Shown: positions 42,748-51,842, counted from the stretch's first letter. The stretch is DNA of 64,000 nucleotides from Elusimicrobiales bacterium (GCA_041651175.1 JBAZJT010000005.1:93510-157509), one strand, 5' to 3'. A program made the numbers and translations. The notes: generated by a model not told the origin, from the letters alone.

Positions 42748-43199
42748 TTCATGTTGCGGCTTTCTATGGCCTTGAGCTTTTCAAGCCGGCGCGCGTGGCG
42801 CGGCTCGTTGGAAAAAACGGTATTCAGGAAGGTGTCGGTTATGGAGCAGGCCAGTGATTCGCCTATGACGCGCCCGCCCATGCAAAGGATATTCATATCC
42901 TCGTGCGCCACGCCCTGCCCCGCCGAATAAGTGTCATGGCAGAGGCCGGCCCGGACACCCTTGTGCTTGTTCGCCGTTATTGAAACGCCTATGCCGCTGC
43001 CACAGAGCAGTATTCCCCGCCAGGCCTTGCCGGAGGAGACGGCCTCGGCCACGCGGGCCGCGAAATCGGGATAGTCAACCGATGTCTGCGGATTATCGGT
43101 CCCCATGTCCATGAAAGTGTGTCCGTTGCGCTTGACGCGCTCTATCACCGTGTTTTTAAGCACAAAGCCCGCATGGTCGCAGCCTATCGCTATTATCAT
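42744..43199 (-). CDS. rpiB: Ribose-5-phosphate isomerase B
   Basis: 151 residues. AIGCDHAGFVLKN at the N-terminus, VDYPDFAARVAEAV, and LLCGSGIGVSITANKHKGVRAG (within it, the catalytic Cys in CGSGIG) are diagnostic of the RpiB/LacAB family, as is the NILCMGGRVIG strand. It interconverts ribose-5-P and ribulose-5-P. Its stop overlaps the pgi start, pairing two sugar-phosphate isomerases in one operon. The gene is preceded by a 177-base gap shared with the divergent Cys-rich gene. Confidence 0.94.
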   Translation of the reverse strand: MIIAIGCDHAGFVLKNTVIERVKRNGHTFMDMGTDNPQTSVDYPDFAARVAEAVSSGKAWRGILLCGSGIGVSITANKHKGVRAGLCHDTYSAGQGVAHEDMNILCMGGRVIGESLACSITDTFLNTVFSNEPRHARRLEKLKAIESRNMK

Positions 43200-43376
43200 T
43201 GTAAGTTACCCCGCAGAGCGAACAGAATGCCTGTCATTGCGTATACGGTATTTTAGCTTTTCCCTAGCTTTAAGGCAATGACAAACCGTACTGGCGGATG
43301 CTGGGTCTTCCGGCCCATGCGCAATGCGGGTCCAGGGGATATGCTGAATGCGGTGCCAAATGCAAGGAGGAAGTCT

Positions 43377-44066
43377 ATGAGGAAACTGTCAATACTGATG
43401 ACTGCCGTTGCTGCCATTGCCGCAACCGGTTATGCCGGCGAAAACGATAAAACATTCACTGCGGGCGACTTTCATTATGCTATGGCGGATGATTTCGCTG
43501 ACGAAATGGAAATAGAATCCGTCGCCATGGCAAATGCCGATGAAATAACCGCCGCAGACATTGACACGATTGCTGACGAAAGCTATGAAACCGCTTCGGC
43601 CAACTCCAACAGGAACTGGCTTATCCAACTCGGCGTGGCCATGCAGAATATGCCGGGAGGCAAGCAATGCATGGCGGAATACAAACGCACCGGTCGCGTT
43701 TCCCAATCCTGCGCCCAGAGGGCGACCGCCTACGCGCGCAAACACCCAGCCAATATTTACAAGGAAGGGGTCTGTCGCCACGGCTGGGTCCGCGTGGCAA
43801 AAGGCCGCTGCTGCCCCAAAGGCGCCACATTTTCCGGCGGCAAATGCGTCACTCATAACGGCAGCGGCCATTCCGGCGGAGGAGGCCATGACGGCCCCAT
43901 ATTCCATGGAGGCCACAACTCCTGCCACGGGGACACCTGCACGACTTGCAACTCCCACGGCTGCTGGACTTTCCCCAACACTACAGGCAGCGGCACGGCC
44001 TGCTCATCCTCCGCCGAATGCCACAACGGAGAAAGCTGCATACGCGGCCGGTGCAGAGGCCAATAG
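43377..44066 (+). CDS. Exported Cys/His/Gly-rich protein
   Basis: 229 residues from MRKLSILMTAV with AAGGAGGAAG before it. Signal peptide ends near ATGYAG. An acidic helix-forming segment (about 25-75) is followed by a Cys-rich half: GVCRHGWVRVAKGRCCPKGA, a Gly/His stretch (HSGGGGHDGPIFHGGHN), CHGDTCTTCNSHGCW and SSAECHNGESCIRGRC. The spacing resembles small disulfide-bonded EGF- or dickkopf-like repeats; metal binding is an alternative. I do not recognise a family. Monocistronic, ended by a strong terminator. Confidence 0.55.
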   Translation: MRKLSILMTAVAAIAATGYAGENDKTFTAGDFHYAMADDFADEMEIESVAMANADEITAADIDTIADESYETASANSNRNWLIQLGVAMQNMPGGKQCMAEYKRTGRVSQSCAQRATAYARKHPANIYKEGVCRHGWVRVAKGRCCPKGATFSGGKCVTHNGSGHSGGGGHDGPIFHGGHNSCHGDTCTTCNSHGCWTFPNTTGSGTACSSSAECHNGESCIRGRCRGQ

Positions 44067-44103
44067 CTCCGAATCATAACACAACCCCGGTGTTCCACCC
44101 AAA

Positions 44104-44133
44104 AGCCCTGCCGTGTGAACGGCAGGGCTTTTT
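44104..44133 (+). terminator. Intrinsic terminator
   Basis: Perfect 10-bp stem AGCCCTGCCG with complement, loop TGTGAA, followed by five T, 37 bases after the Cys-rich gene stop. Confidence 0.88.
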
Positions 44134-44181
44134 CGTCGCGCAGTTGTCCTTGCCGCAAAACTATCGTAGAATATGAAAGCA

Positions 44182-44254
44182 CGGGGCGTAGCGCAGATGG
44201 TAGCGCGCACGGTTCGGGACCGTGAGGTCGTGGGTTCGATCCCCACCGCCCCGA
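44182..44254 (+). tRNA. tRNA-Pro (CGG)
   Basis: Acceptor CGGGGCG pairs with CGCCCCG; anticodon stem CACGG/CCGTG with loop TTCGGGA gives anticodon CGG. The T-loop reads GTTCGATCC. No CCA is encoded. Confidence 0.95.
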
Positions 44255-44306
44255 TGTTTCCCGCCCGAAGATTGCCGTAATTCTTTCCTTTATAGTATTA
44301 TTTGCC

Positions 44307-44585
44307 ATGCTGGTTTTGCGGAGGCGCTATGTCGCGCGCGGGCTTGTGCAGGGAATAGGCTACCGCTGGTTTGTAAGCGATGCGGCAGACAAGCTCGCTG
44401 TAACCGGCTGGGTCCGCAACCTGCCCGACGGCGCGGTGGAGATAGAGGCGCAGTCGGATTCCAAAACGCTGTCCGGGTTCGAGGCGGAACTGCGCTGCGG
44501 CCACCCGGCGGCGAAGGTGCGCGCGCTGCAGGCGCAGGAAATGCCGCCCGCTGAGGGCGAGAAAAATTTCAGGATACTAGCATAG
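44307..44585 (+). CDS. acyP: Acylphosphatase
   Basis: 92 residues. GLVQGIGYRWFV near residues 12-23 carries the catalytic Arg of the GxVQGVGFR motif, and GWVRNLPDGAVEIEAQ the catalytic Asn. It hydrolyses acyl phosphates such as carbamoyl or acetyl phosphate. The first Met at 44307 is used; no Shine-Dalgarno is obvious, while a TATAGTATTAT -10-like stretch lies about 12 bases before it, so translation may start near the transcript end. It ends 8 bases before the sigma factor gene. Confidence 0.92.
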   Translation: MLVLRRRYVARGLVQGIGYRWFVSDAADKLAVTGWVRNLPDGAVEIEAQSDSKTLSGFEAELRCGHPAAKVRALQAQEMPPAEGEKNFRILA

Positions 44586-44593
44586 GGGTAAAT

Positions 44594-45586
44594 ATGACAG
44601 CAGACACCACCGATTCAGTGGTCCAGTACTTCAAAAGCATGCACGACGTGATAACCGACGTCAGCCGCGAGGACATGCACGAGCTGTGGCTGCGCGCCAA
44701 GCGCGGCGACCGGCGCGCAAAAAAGCGGCTTATGGAGCTGAACATGCGCTTGGTCATCCCCACGGCCAAACGCTACAACCGCCCCGGCACCGACCTGATG
44801 GACCTTGTGGAAGAAGGCAATCTGGGCCTGATACACGCGATAGACAAATTTGACCCGGACCGGGGATACCGCTTCTCCACCTACGCCACCTACTGGATAG
44901 AACAGTACGTACGCCGCGCGGTTGAGGAGCAGACCGGCACCATCCGCATCCCGCCCCATGCCTGGGAGAGCCTGCGCCAGTGGCTCAAGCGCTGGGACAA
45001 AATGCAGCACAAACTGGGCCGCGAACCCACCATGGCCGAAATGGCCAAGGAGATGGGCTGGACCGCGCGCCAGGTGAAAGCCGTCATGGAAGCCGCCGAG
45101 GCGGCGCGGGGCGTAGGCTCGCTTGGCGCGGCGATAGACAGTTCCGAGGAAGGCGACATAACGGTGGAAGACACCATCGTGGACGACGAGGCCAACACGC
45201 CGGACAACCTGCTTTCCTCGCTGAAAATGCGCGACGAGCTTAACGCCGCCATACTGCAAATCGGCGACAGGGAACGTTCCATACTGGAAATGCGCTATGG
45301 CCTCACCGGCAAAAAACCGATGACGCTGGACGAGATAGGCCGGAAACTGCGCCTCTCGCGCGAGCGCGTGCGGCAGATAGAGGAGCGCGCCATACTGCGC
45401 CTGCGCCGCGTTACCCAGCGCATGGGCATAGTGGAAAGCGGCGATCTGCGCCGCCCCGCCCCTAACCTGCATCAGGGCAGCCTTGTGATAAAAGGCCCCA
45501 CCAACGTGCTGGGCCAGCCGGTCGGCAATCATCCGCTCAAGAATCTCATTATAAAGGTGCCGGGGCTCAAGATGGGGACAAAATGA
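44594..45586 (+). CDS. Sigma-70 family RNA polymerase sigma factor (group 1/2)
   Basis: 330 residues with regions 1.2 (VVQYFKSMHDVITDVSRE), 2 (LMDLVEEGNLGLIHAIDKFD, GYRFSTYATYWIEQYVRRAV), 3 (LGREPTMAEMAKEMGW) and 4 (ILEMRYGLTGKKPMTLDEIG, LSRERVRQIEERAIL), all in order. No long region 1.1 precedes, so it may be an alternative rather than the primary factor. After region 4 there is an unusual tail of about 55 residues (GDLRRPAPNLHQGSLVIKG and onward). Its stop overlaps the apt start (ATGA). Confidence 0.88.
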   Translation: MTADTTDSVVQYFKSMHDVITDVSREDMHELWLRAKRGDRRAKKRLMELNMRLVIPTAKRYNRPGTDLMDLVEEGNLGLIHAIDKFDPDRGYRFSTYATYWIEQYVRRAVEEQTGTIRIPPHAWESLRQWLKRWDKMQHKLGREPTMAEMAKEMGWTARQVKAVMEAAEAARGVGSLGAAIDSSEEGDITVEDTIVDDEANTPDNLLSSLKMRDELNAAILQIGDRERSILEMRYGLTGKKPMTLDEIGRKLRLSRERVRQIEERAILRLRRVTQRMGIVESGDLRRPAPNLHQGSLVIKGPTNVLGQPVGNHPLKNLIIKVPGLKMGTK

Positions 45587-46104
45587 GCGCGGAAGCCATA
45601 AAACAACTCGTCCGCGATGTGCCGGATTTCCCCAAAAAGGGAATCACATTCAGGGACATCACCCCGCTGCTGGACAACCATCAGGCATTTGCGGAAACGA
45701 TGCGCCTGCTGTCCGCCCCGTTCAAGGGGAAGGCAATAACCAAGGTGCTGGGGGTGGAATCGCGCGGATTTCTGCTGTGCGCGCCCGTCGCACTGGAGCT
45801 GGGCGCGGGCATTGTCCCGATACGGAAGAAAGGCAAGCTCCCGCGCAAGACCGTCAGCGCCTCGTATGCGCTGGAATACGGCTCCGACACTCTGGAAATG
45901 CACGCCGACGCACTGAAGGGGGGGGACAAAATCATCATAGTGGATGATGTCCTGGCAACGGGCGGCACCTGCGCCGCCGTGGCGGAAATGGCACGCGGGC
46001 TGGGGGCGCGGGTGGAAGCCGCGGCATTCCTTATAGAACTGGATTTCCTTGGCGGCAGAAGCAAACTCAAGGACATTCCGGTCCATAGTTTGATACACTA
46101 TTAG
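45583..46104 (+). CDS. apt: Adenine phosphoribosyltransferase
   Basis: 173 residues. IKQLVRDVPDFPKKGITFRDITPLL at the N-terminus (in part) and the PRPP loop IIVDDVLATGGTCAAV near residues 120-135 are those of Apt; GVESRGFLLCAPVALELG and KLPRKTVSASYALEYGSDT also match. It salvages adenine to AMP. Starts by an ATGA overlap with the sigma factor gene, an arrangement that couples a salvage enzyme to a regulator, probably without functional meaning. Confidence 0.95.
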   Translation: MSAEAIKQLVRDVPDFPKKGITFRDITPLLDNHQAFAETMRLLSAPFKGKAITKVLGVESRGFLLCAPVALELGAGIVPIRKKGKLPRKTVSASYALEYGSDTLEMHADALKGGDKIIIVDDVLATGGTCAAVAEMARGLGARVEAAAFLIELDFLGGRSKLKDIPVHSLIHY

Positions 46105-46119
46105 CAGCAAGACACCGAG

Positions 46120-46196
46120 GCCCCCGTAGCTCAACTGGATAGAGCTGCTCCGTCCTAAGGAGAGGGTTGGTGGTTCAAGTCCGCCCGGGGGCGCCA
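46120..46196 (+). tRNA. tRNA-Arg (CCT), CCA encoded
   Basis: Acceptor GCCCCCG pairs with CGGGGGC, discriminator G, CCA encoded at 46194-46196. Anticodon loop GTCCTAA gives anticodon CCT; the first pair of the anticodon stem is mismatched. T-loop GTTCAAGTC. Confidence 0.93.
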
Positions 46197-46215
46197 TTTT
46201 TACTATGGAGACACC

Positions 46216-46872
46216 ATGAGCAAGAAATGGGTAAAAGAAGAGCTTCACCACGGTTTCATGTCGCGCCATGCGGACGCCTGCCTCACCTGGATAGTGCATC
46301 ACCGCGACCATATGCTGGGCAGCGCGATAGCTGTCGCGGCGGCGGGGCTGCTGGTTGTCTATCTGGCGATGCGCCACAACCGCATTGCCGAGGCGGCGGA
46401 ACAGAAATTCTTCGTGGCGCAGCAGACTGCGGCGGGAGGGGGAGTGGACGCCGCCATAAAGCAGCTGGACTCGCTGGCGACGGAATACCCGCGCGCGGAC
46501 GCCGCCTCATACGGCTCCCTGCTGAAGGCCGACCTGCTTTTTGAAACCGGAAGATTCAAGGAAGCGGCGGACACCTTCTCCGCGGTTGAAAAATCCGGCC
46601 CGGCGCGACTGACGCCGTTTGCAATGTCGGCGCTGGCGTCTTCAAAACAGGCCATGGGGGACTACATGGGCTCCGTCGCCGAGGCGAACCGCTTTCTGGA
46701 CAGGTATTCGGACCATTTCCTGGCCCAGCAGGTTTACACCACGCTGGCCGTCTCTCAGGAGCTGGCGGGCAGAAAGGCCGACGCTGAAGCGACCTATAAA
46801 AAGCTGGAAGGGCTGTTCCCCGGCAGCTATGGCGCGGAAACCGCCAAAGCCAAATTGACAGCAAAAAAATAA
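46216..46872 (+). CDS. YfgM-like membrane-anchored TPR protein
   Basis: 218 residues. A basic/His-rich N-terminus is followed by one membrane helix (LGSAIAVAAAGLLVVYLAM, about residues 35-53) and a periplasmic TPR-like helical part: AIKQLDSLATEYPRADAASYG, GRFKEAADTFSAVEK, AGRKADAEATYKKLEGLFPG. The order resembles YfgM, a SecYEG-associated chaperone factor, or related Tol-Pal/BamD-type helpers. It lies 19 bases after tRNA-Arg and may share its transcript. Confidence 0.65.
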   Translation: MSKKWVKEELHHGFMSRHADACLTWIVHHRDHMLGSAIAVAAAGLLVVYLAMRHNRIAEAAEQKFFVAQQTAAGGGVDAAIKQLDSLATEYPRADAASYGSLLKADLLFETGRFKEAADTFSAVEKSGPARLTPFAMSALASSKQAMGDYMGSVAEANRFLDRYSDHFLAQQVYTTLAVSQELAGRKADAEATYKKLEGLFPGSYGAETAKAKLTAKK

Positions 46873-46972
46873 AACGCTAACATTTTGTGTACGCGGATTG
46901 GATGCAGCAACGCGCAGTAAGTGTCAACAAGCGGGCCGGTGCCCGCTAAAACTAAGGAGGAGCAAAGCACAG

Positions 46973-48334
46973 ATGAAAAAACTAATGGCAGCAACCTTGG
47001 TCGGCGCGCTTATGGCGGTTGCGCTTCCGGCAAAGGCCGAAGTACTCAAGAACTTCAAAACCAGCGGCGAGGTGGCGGTTTCCGGCGTCATGGCGCAGAA
47101 CGCCCAGACGCTCAGCCCGGTTACCGGCAGCTATAACGATTCCTACCGGAACACGCTGAGCCGCATCATATACGGGATGAGCTTCGACCTGCTTGACGAC
47201 TTGCATGCAAACCTCACCCTCACCAAGAACGACCGTTACTACGGCGACGCGGCGCAAAACCTGGCCGGCATAGAGAACACCGTCTATGTCCAGGAAGCCA
47301 ACGTCGTGCTGGACAAGCTGTTCGGCCTTCAGGCCAAAATCGGCCGCCAGTTCTACGGCGACGAAAAAGACATGGTCATCTATTACGGCCCGACGCACGG
47401 CACCGAAAAGCTGGACGTCAGCGCCCTGGATGCGATGCGTTTTGACTGGAACACCGACAAAAACGCCCTCCAGGTCGTCTGGGCCAAGGCCGCGCGCGGC
47501 ACCGTCTACACGGACGGCGACACCGCCATCCTCGGCGCGCGCGACATGTATAAGTTCAACGACATGCTCAATGTCGGCGGCTATGTCTACAACCGGCGCA
47601 TCGGACAGACACAGGATGTGACGGCTGTTACCGCCCCGAACATGAGCAGCGACAACCTCTATGTGTTCGGCGCCAAAGCCACCGGCAAAGTCAGCGGCGT
47701 GGACTATTACGCCGAAGCGGCGGGCAACCTCGGACACAACCACAACGTGGGCAGCATCGGCACCCCCGGCAACGACGCAGATTACAACGGCTACGCCTTT
47801 CTGGCGAAAGCCGCCTACAACCTGAAAGTCGACGCCGTCGGCGCCATCAACCCGCGCGCGCAGCTCTTCTACGGCTCGGGCAACCAGGAAGGCACCAACT
47901 CCCATGTGACCGACGGGATGAAGAACTCCAACTTCACCGCCATACATCCCGACCTGCGCATGGGCCTCATCTACGGCAACGCGGACGGCGGCAGCTTCAA
48001 CAGCGCCAATTACGCGCAGCCCGCCTCCCTGGCCAACCGCAATATCATCAACGTCGGTGTTGACTACACGCCCGAAAAACTGGCGAAACTTACCGCCAGC
48101 CTGGACTACTTCATGTTCGGCGTGAACACCACCTCCGTTAGCGCCAAGGATCTCGGCACGGAAGCCGACCTCGGCCTTGCCTACAAGTACGCAGAAAACG
48201 TCACGCTGGGCCTTACCGGCGGCATTTTCTGGGGCGGCTCGTACTACGGCAAGAAACTCGGGACCGACGGCATCACGCTCAACCCGCAGGCCCCGGCCTA
48301 CATGGCGATGTCCAACATCACAGTCAAGTTCTAA
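46973..48334 (+). CDS. Porin-like outer-membrane beta-barrel protein
   Basis: 453 residues from MKKLMAATLVG with AAGGAGGAG upstream. Signal peptide cleaved near LPAKAE. The mature protein is made of alternating strands with many Tyr, Asn and Gly (KIGRQFYGDEKDMVIYYG, YVYNRRIGQTQDV, VDYTPEKLAKLTASLDYF) and ends MSNITVKF with terminal Phe. A large 16-18-strand barrel for solute uptake is likely. The strong ribosome site, A-rich leader and strong terminator suggest an abundant protein. Confidence 0.72.
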   Translation: MKKLMAATLVGALMAVALPAKAEVLKNFKTSGEVAVSGVMAQNAQTLSPVTGSYNDSYRNTLSRIIYGMSFDLLDDLHANLTLTKNDRYYGDAAQNLAGIENTVYVQEANVVLDKLFGLQAKIGRQFYGDEKDMVIYYGPTHGTEKLDVSALDAMRFDWNTDKNALQVVWAKAARGTVYTDGDTAILGARDMYKFNDMLNVGGYVYNRRIGQTQDVTAVTAPNMSSDNLYVFGAKATGKVSGVDYYAEAAGNLGHNHNVGSIGTPGNDADYNGYAFLAKAAYNLKVDAVGAINPRAQLFYGSGNQEGTNSHVTDGMKNSNFTAIHPDLRMGLIYGNADGGSFNSANYAQPASLANRNIINVGVDYTPEKLAKLTASLDYFMFGVNTTSVSAKDLGTEADLGLAYKYAENVTLGLTGGIFWGGSYYGKKLGTDGITLNPQAPAYMAMSNITVKF

Positions 48335-48351
48335 ACCGAAACATCGGCAGA

Positions 48352-48385
48352 AACAGCCCCCGTGCAAACGGGGGCTGTTTTTTTT
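48352..48385 (+). terminator. Strong intrinsic terminator
   Basis: Perfect 11-bp stem AACAGCCCCCG/CGGGGGCTGTT region with short loop and eight T at 48378-48385, 18 bases after the porin stop and just before the next barrel gene. Confidence 0.92.
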
Positions 48386-48401
48386 GATAGAATTTCAGGC
48401 A

Positions 48402-49724
48402 ATGGTACGGAGACTACTGCCGCTGGCTGCGGCCCTTGTTTTATCCGCGGTTATGCCGCTTCGCGCGGCGAAGCTTGACCTGTCGGCAAACGCCTCGCTG
48501 GAGGCAGCGTCCTGGGCCAATCTGGATTTCGCCTCGGCGGACCGTTCCAATCGCGCGTATTTCAACCAGAACGCCACACTGGGACTTATACTCAAGGATA
48601 TACGCTACCGCTCCACCGACCCGGACGCCAAGATGACCATAGGCGTCATATTCGGCGCGGTGGGGTTTAACACGAAGGGCCCGCTGCCGCAGCCTTTTGC
48701 CACGATGGCAGATTTCTATCCGAATTCCGATTTCACGCCCTGGCTAAAGGGCGCGTATGTAAACGCCAACGGCCTGTTCGGGCGGGACATCTCGCTTACG
48801 GCGGGCCGCCAGCAGTTCAACCTGGCCACCGGCATGACGCTCTCCGACAACGATATAGGCATGCCCGGGTTCAACATCAGATACGACAACGCGCTAACCG
48901 AGGGGCTGGCATTCGGCGCCTTCGCCTTCCAGCCCAAGGCCAGCGACACACAGTCCGGCGACATAAACGTGGCGGGCGGGATGGCGCAATACTCGTCGCA
49001 GGGGCTGTGGCAGATATACTCCTTCTGTGAGCTGGACCAGCAGACAACCGCCGTGATGTCCACTCCGGTGGACGGCGTAATCCGCAATTTCACCGGCATA
49101 AGCTACAGCATGAGGTACAAGCAGCTCAGCTTTGACGCGGAAGCCGCGCTGGAAAAGGGAACCGCCAAAGGCGCCGCCGGGGCGGGCGACATAACATTCA
49201 ACAGCAACGCGCTGATGTTTGCCGGCAAGTGGAATCAGCCCATGGGCCGTTTCGGAATGGGCGCGGCCAGAATTACCGCGGGCCGCGCCAGCGGCGACGA
49301 CGGCTCCTCCCCCGGAACCGACAGGGCGTTTTTTCCCTCTTTCGGCAGGCGCTATAATGGCTTTAAGCGGGCGGGTTTCGGCGAAGTGTTCGGCGCGTCG
49401 CTCTACGACGCCTTCGGGGGGGACAGTTCCACAAAAACCGGAATGCCGGCGGGGCTTAGCGGCATTCAGGTTATAAGCCTGGGCGCTTCGCTTTCGCCGT
49501 TTGCGGGGCTGAATTTTGACGCGGACGTGTTTTTCTTTGAAGCCGCCGCTTCGGCTTCGGGGCAGAAACAGCTGGGCTCGGAATGGGATTTCAAGCTTTA
49601 CACGCCGATGAGCAGCCACCTGGACATACGGCTGGTCTACGGCGTGTTCAGCCCCGGCGCCGCCTATCCGGCAAACACACCCTCTCCGTCAAAACTCGCC
49701 TTTGAAGTCTCCGCAAAATTCTAA
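48402..49724 (+). CDS. Alginate-export-like outer-membrane barrel protein
   Basis: 440 residues from MVRRLLPLAAALVLS; signal peptide to about PLRAAK. The mature part has SANASLEAASWANLDF, NQNATLGLILKDIRYRS, LTAGRQQFNLATGM and the closing PSKLAFEVSAKF with terminal Phe. The GRQxFN motif and general pattern resemble alginate-export/porin barrels. It is probably transcribed from a promoter between the terminator and the ATG, a gap of only 16 bases, so some read-through from the porin is plausible. The end is directly followed by the mobile-element-rich zone. Confidence 0.62.
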   Translation: MVRRLLPLAAALVLSAVMPLRAAKLDLSANASLEAASWANLDFASADRSNRAYFNQNATLGLILKDIRYRSTDPDAKMTIGVIFGAVGFNTKGPLPQPFATMADFYPNSDFTPWLKGAYVNANGLFGRDISLTAGRQQFNLATGMTLSDNDIGMPGFNIRYDNALTEGLAFGAFAFQPKASDTQSGDINVAGGMAQYSSQGLWQIYSFCELDQQTTAVMSTPVDGVIRNFTGISYSMRYKQLSFDAEAALEKGTAKGAAGAGDITFNSNALMFAGKWNQPMGRFGMGAARITAGRASGDDGSSPGTDRAFFPSFGRRYNGFKRAGFGEVFGASLYDAFGGDSSTKTGMPAGLSGIQVISLGASLSPFAGLNFDADVFFFEAAASASGQKQLGSEWDFKLYTPMSSHLDIRLVYGVFSPGAAYPANTPSPSKLAFEVSAKF

Positions 49725-49799
49725 GAACCGTCTGCCGGACATCCGCCGCATATTTTTCCGGGACCTTTGGCCATTTTTTCCATATGCGCCTGCTGCTAG

Positions 49800-49957
49800 C
49801 CTGAAAATTTCAGTTGGCCGCGGGATTCGGCAAAAAATAGCTTCATACTGCCTTCACAAAATTATCCTTTCGTGCAGTGAGGAGCGCGCGGATAATTTTG
49901 TTCGGCATTATTTCGCACTTTTTCGCCTCGGTCCTCGCGCCAACTGAAACATTCAGG
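49800..49957 (+). mobile_element. 158-bp MITE-like dispersed repeat, copy 2
   Basis: Same length as copy 1 (21002-21159) and inverted relative to it. Ends CCTGAAAATTTCAGTTGG and its imperfect inverse. Preceded by CTAG like copies 3 and 4. Inner stem ACAAAATTATCC/GGATAATTTTGT. No clear target duplication. The whole 49725-50250 gap otherwise holds only the terminator and no convincing gene. Confidence 0.85.
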
Positions 49958-50200
49958 CCAGACTATAGCCATGCGAACCATTGCGCTCGTAACAATTATT
50001 CTCGCAACCAAGCCGCGTTCGCGCAATCCGGCTGGGAGGCGGCTATATCGGGTTTTTCTCCGGCGGCGGAGAGCGAGATATTCTTGCATAATTTTCCTTG
50101 CATACCGGACGGGTCGGGCTATCCTCGCCGGTCGCCGCCCCGGTTCTCGCTGCCAACTGCAATTTCCGGGATAAGGCGCACACCGCCCACCCCGACATAA

Positions 50201-50232
50201 AAAGAGCCGCCGGATGATTCCGGCGGCTCTTT
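50201..50232 (-). terminator. Terminator of tRNA-Met
   Basis: Perfect 14-bp stem AAAGAGCCGCCGGA/TCCGGCGGCTCTTT; on the minus strand T residues follow (complement of AAAAA at 50199-50203), 19 bases downstream of tRNA-Met. Confidence 0.85.
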
Positions 50233-50250
50233 CTCTGGTATCTCAGATCT

Positions 50251-50322
50251 TGCGGGGGCCGGATTTGAACCGGCGATCTCAAGGTTATGGGCCTTGCGGG
50301 ATACCAAGCTTCCCCACCCCGC
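50251..50322 (-). tRNA. tRNA-Met (CAT), probably elongator
   Basis: Acceptor GCGGGGT region pairs with CCCCCGC; anticodon stem CAAGG/CCTTG with loop CCCATAA gives anticodon CAT. The three G-C pairs of initiator tRNA at the base of the anticodon stem are missing, so it is an elongator tRNA-Met or an Ile tRNA read after lysidine modification. No CCA is encoded. Confidence 0.9.
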
Positions 50323-50405
50323 AGTATTAGTATAGCATAACCGCCGCGAACTTGCAAAATCCCCGAATCGCGCCAGCTATAATCTAACCATAGGGCAATA
50401 CATCT

Positions 50406-51739
50406 TGCCAACCCAAATCGTACCGAAATCGTCGGGGCGTCGCGGTGTTGCAAAATATAGCCATGACGCATGGATTCAAAATGGCATATCTGGACAAAAT
50501 ACGAAACCGTTACCACAAATGCGGCAAACGCGCCAAGAAAGCGATACTCGACGAGTTCTGCCGCGTCTGCGGTTACAGCCGCAAACACGCCATAAACCTG
50601 CTCAACAAGCCCGATAGCGGCTCCGATACGCCGCGTCGCAAACGCGGCAGCGGCTATGACCCCATAGCCGATATAGCGCGCAGGATATGGGAATCAGCCG
50701 GCTACCCGTGGTCGCTGCGACTCAAGGAAATACTGCGGCTTTGGCTGCCAGCGATACGCAAGCGTTTCAAGTTGTCGGCGAACGATGAACAATTGCTGTT
50801 ATCCGTCAGTCCCAGAACGCTGGACCGGCTGCTTTCCCCGCATAAACGCAGGTTAAAGCGGCGCCTTTACGGCAGGACCAAGCCCGGCACGCTGCTCAAA
50901 CACAATATTCCCGTACGCACCGACTTCTGGGATGTCAAAGGCCCCGGTTACCTTGAGCTGGACACGGTTTCGCACAGCGGCGCAAACGCCTGCGGCAACT
51001 TTATCTACACGCTCAACGTGACGGATATTTTCACGGGTTGGGTGGAAAGCCGCGCCGTTATGGGCAAAGGCGAACAAGGCATACGCGCCGCGCTGGAGGA
51101 AATACTGGCGGCGTTACCGTTCGCAGCGCGCGCCATAGATTCCGACAACGGCGGCGAATTCATAAACCATCATTTGTGGCGTTATTGCTTTGCCAACGGG
51201 TTGGAATTCACGCGCTCGCGCCCGTACAAGAAAGACGACAACGCGCATATAGAGCAAAAGAACTGGACGCATGTGCGCAAGCTTATCGGCTGGGACCGCT
51301 ACGACAGCGAACCGGCGCGCGCGCTTATGAACCGGCTCTATAAAGAGCCGCTGCGGTTGTGGATGAACTTGTTTCAGCCGTCGGTAAAACTGGTGAAGGC
51401 CGAGCGGCGCGGCAGCCGGTTGCTGCGCAAGTACGACAAACCGCAAACGCCGCTGGACAGGCTGGCAGCGCACGACAAAAAACTGGGCGAAACGTTGACG
51501 GCGCTGAGGGCAAAGCTGGACCCGTTCTAACTGGGCGAAAAGGTCAGCGCGCTGCTTGACGACCTTTACAAGACAGCCAACCGCAAACCGGTGTTGAGCA
51601 AGGCCGCCAAAGCGGAAAACGACCTTTTGGAGGAGGCTTTGAGGATAGTCAGGCGCAAACTGGAAACCGAAGGCGGTATTGAGACGGAAAAAGAAAACTC
51701 GCACCGACGATTACGGTACGATTCTTATTTGGCTTGACA
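50406..51739 (+). mobile_element. Complete insertion sequence with rve-type transposase (IS481/ISNCY-like)
   Basis: Ends TGCCAACCC (50406) and, inverted, TGTCAAGCC (51739). Inside them a 20-bp inverted repeat with one mismatch, AATCGTACCGAAATCGTCGG at 50416-50435 and its partner at 51704-51723. The element has one transposase frame. No target-site duplication is evident. Confidence 0.8.
50463..51737 (+). pseudogene. rve/DDE transposase interrupted by an in-frame TAA
   Basis: The frame reads MTHGFKMAYLDKIRNRYHK and onward: an N-terminal helix-turn-helix region, then the DDE core with LELDTVSHSGANACGNF, AIDSDNGGEFINHH and KKDDNAHIEQKNWTHVRK, giving the D, D and E residues. At 51528-51530 a TAA ends the frame after LRAKLDPF, yet the same frame continues LGEKVSALLDDLYKTANRKP to a TGA at 51735-51737 inside the right terminal repeat. 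Relatives continue past this point, so the TAA is a nonsense mutation removing about 68 residues. The catalytic core is intact; residual activity cannot be excluded. Confidence 0.8.
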
Positions 51740-51802
51740 GGATCCCTACGAGGGGGGGTAATGTACAATTCGTTGTGTAATTTTTGACAAGGCGAGAAGA
51801 AG

Positions 51803-51842
51803 GGGCTATCCTCCGAAGTGATAAGCCAAGGAGGGATAGCCC
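51803..51842 (+). promoter_or_regulatory. Hairpin sequestering a ribosome-binding site
   Basis: GGGCTATCCTCC (51803-51814) pairs with GGAGGGATAGCCC (51830-51842) with one bulge; the right arm contains the GGAGGG ribosome site of the 43-codon frame whose ATG follows directly at 51843. Such hairpins block translation from transcripts entering an IS from outside. Confidence 0.6.

Noticed and set aside
46120..46196. tRNA-Arg as second attachment site for the island
   Set aside because: It shares the GTAGCTCAACTGG word with tRNA-Thr, but this is the ordinary D-arm likeness between tRNAs and the rest does not match.
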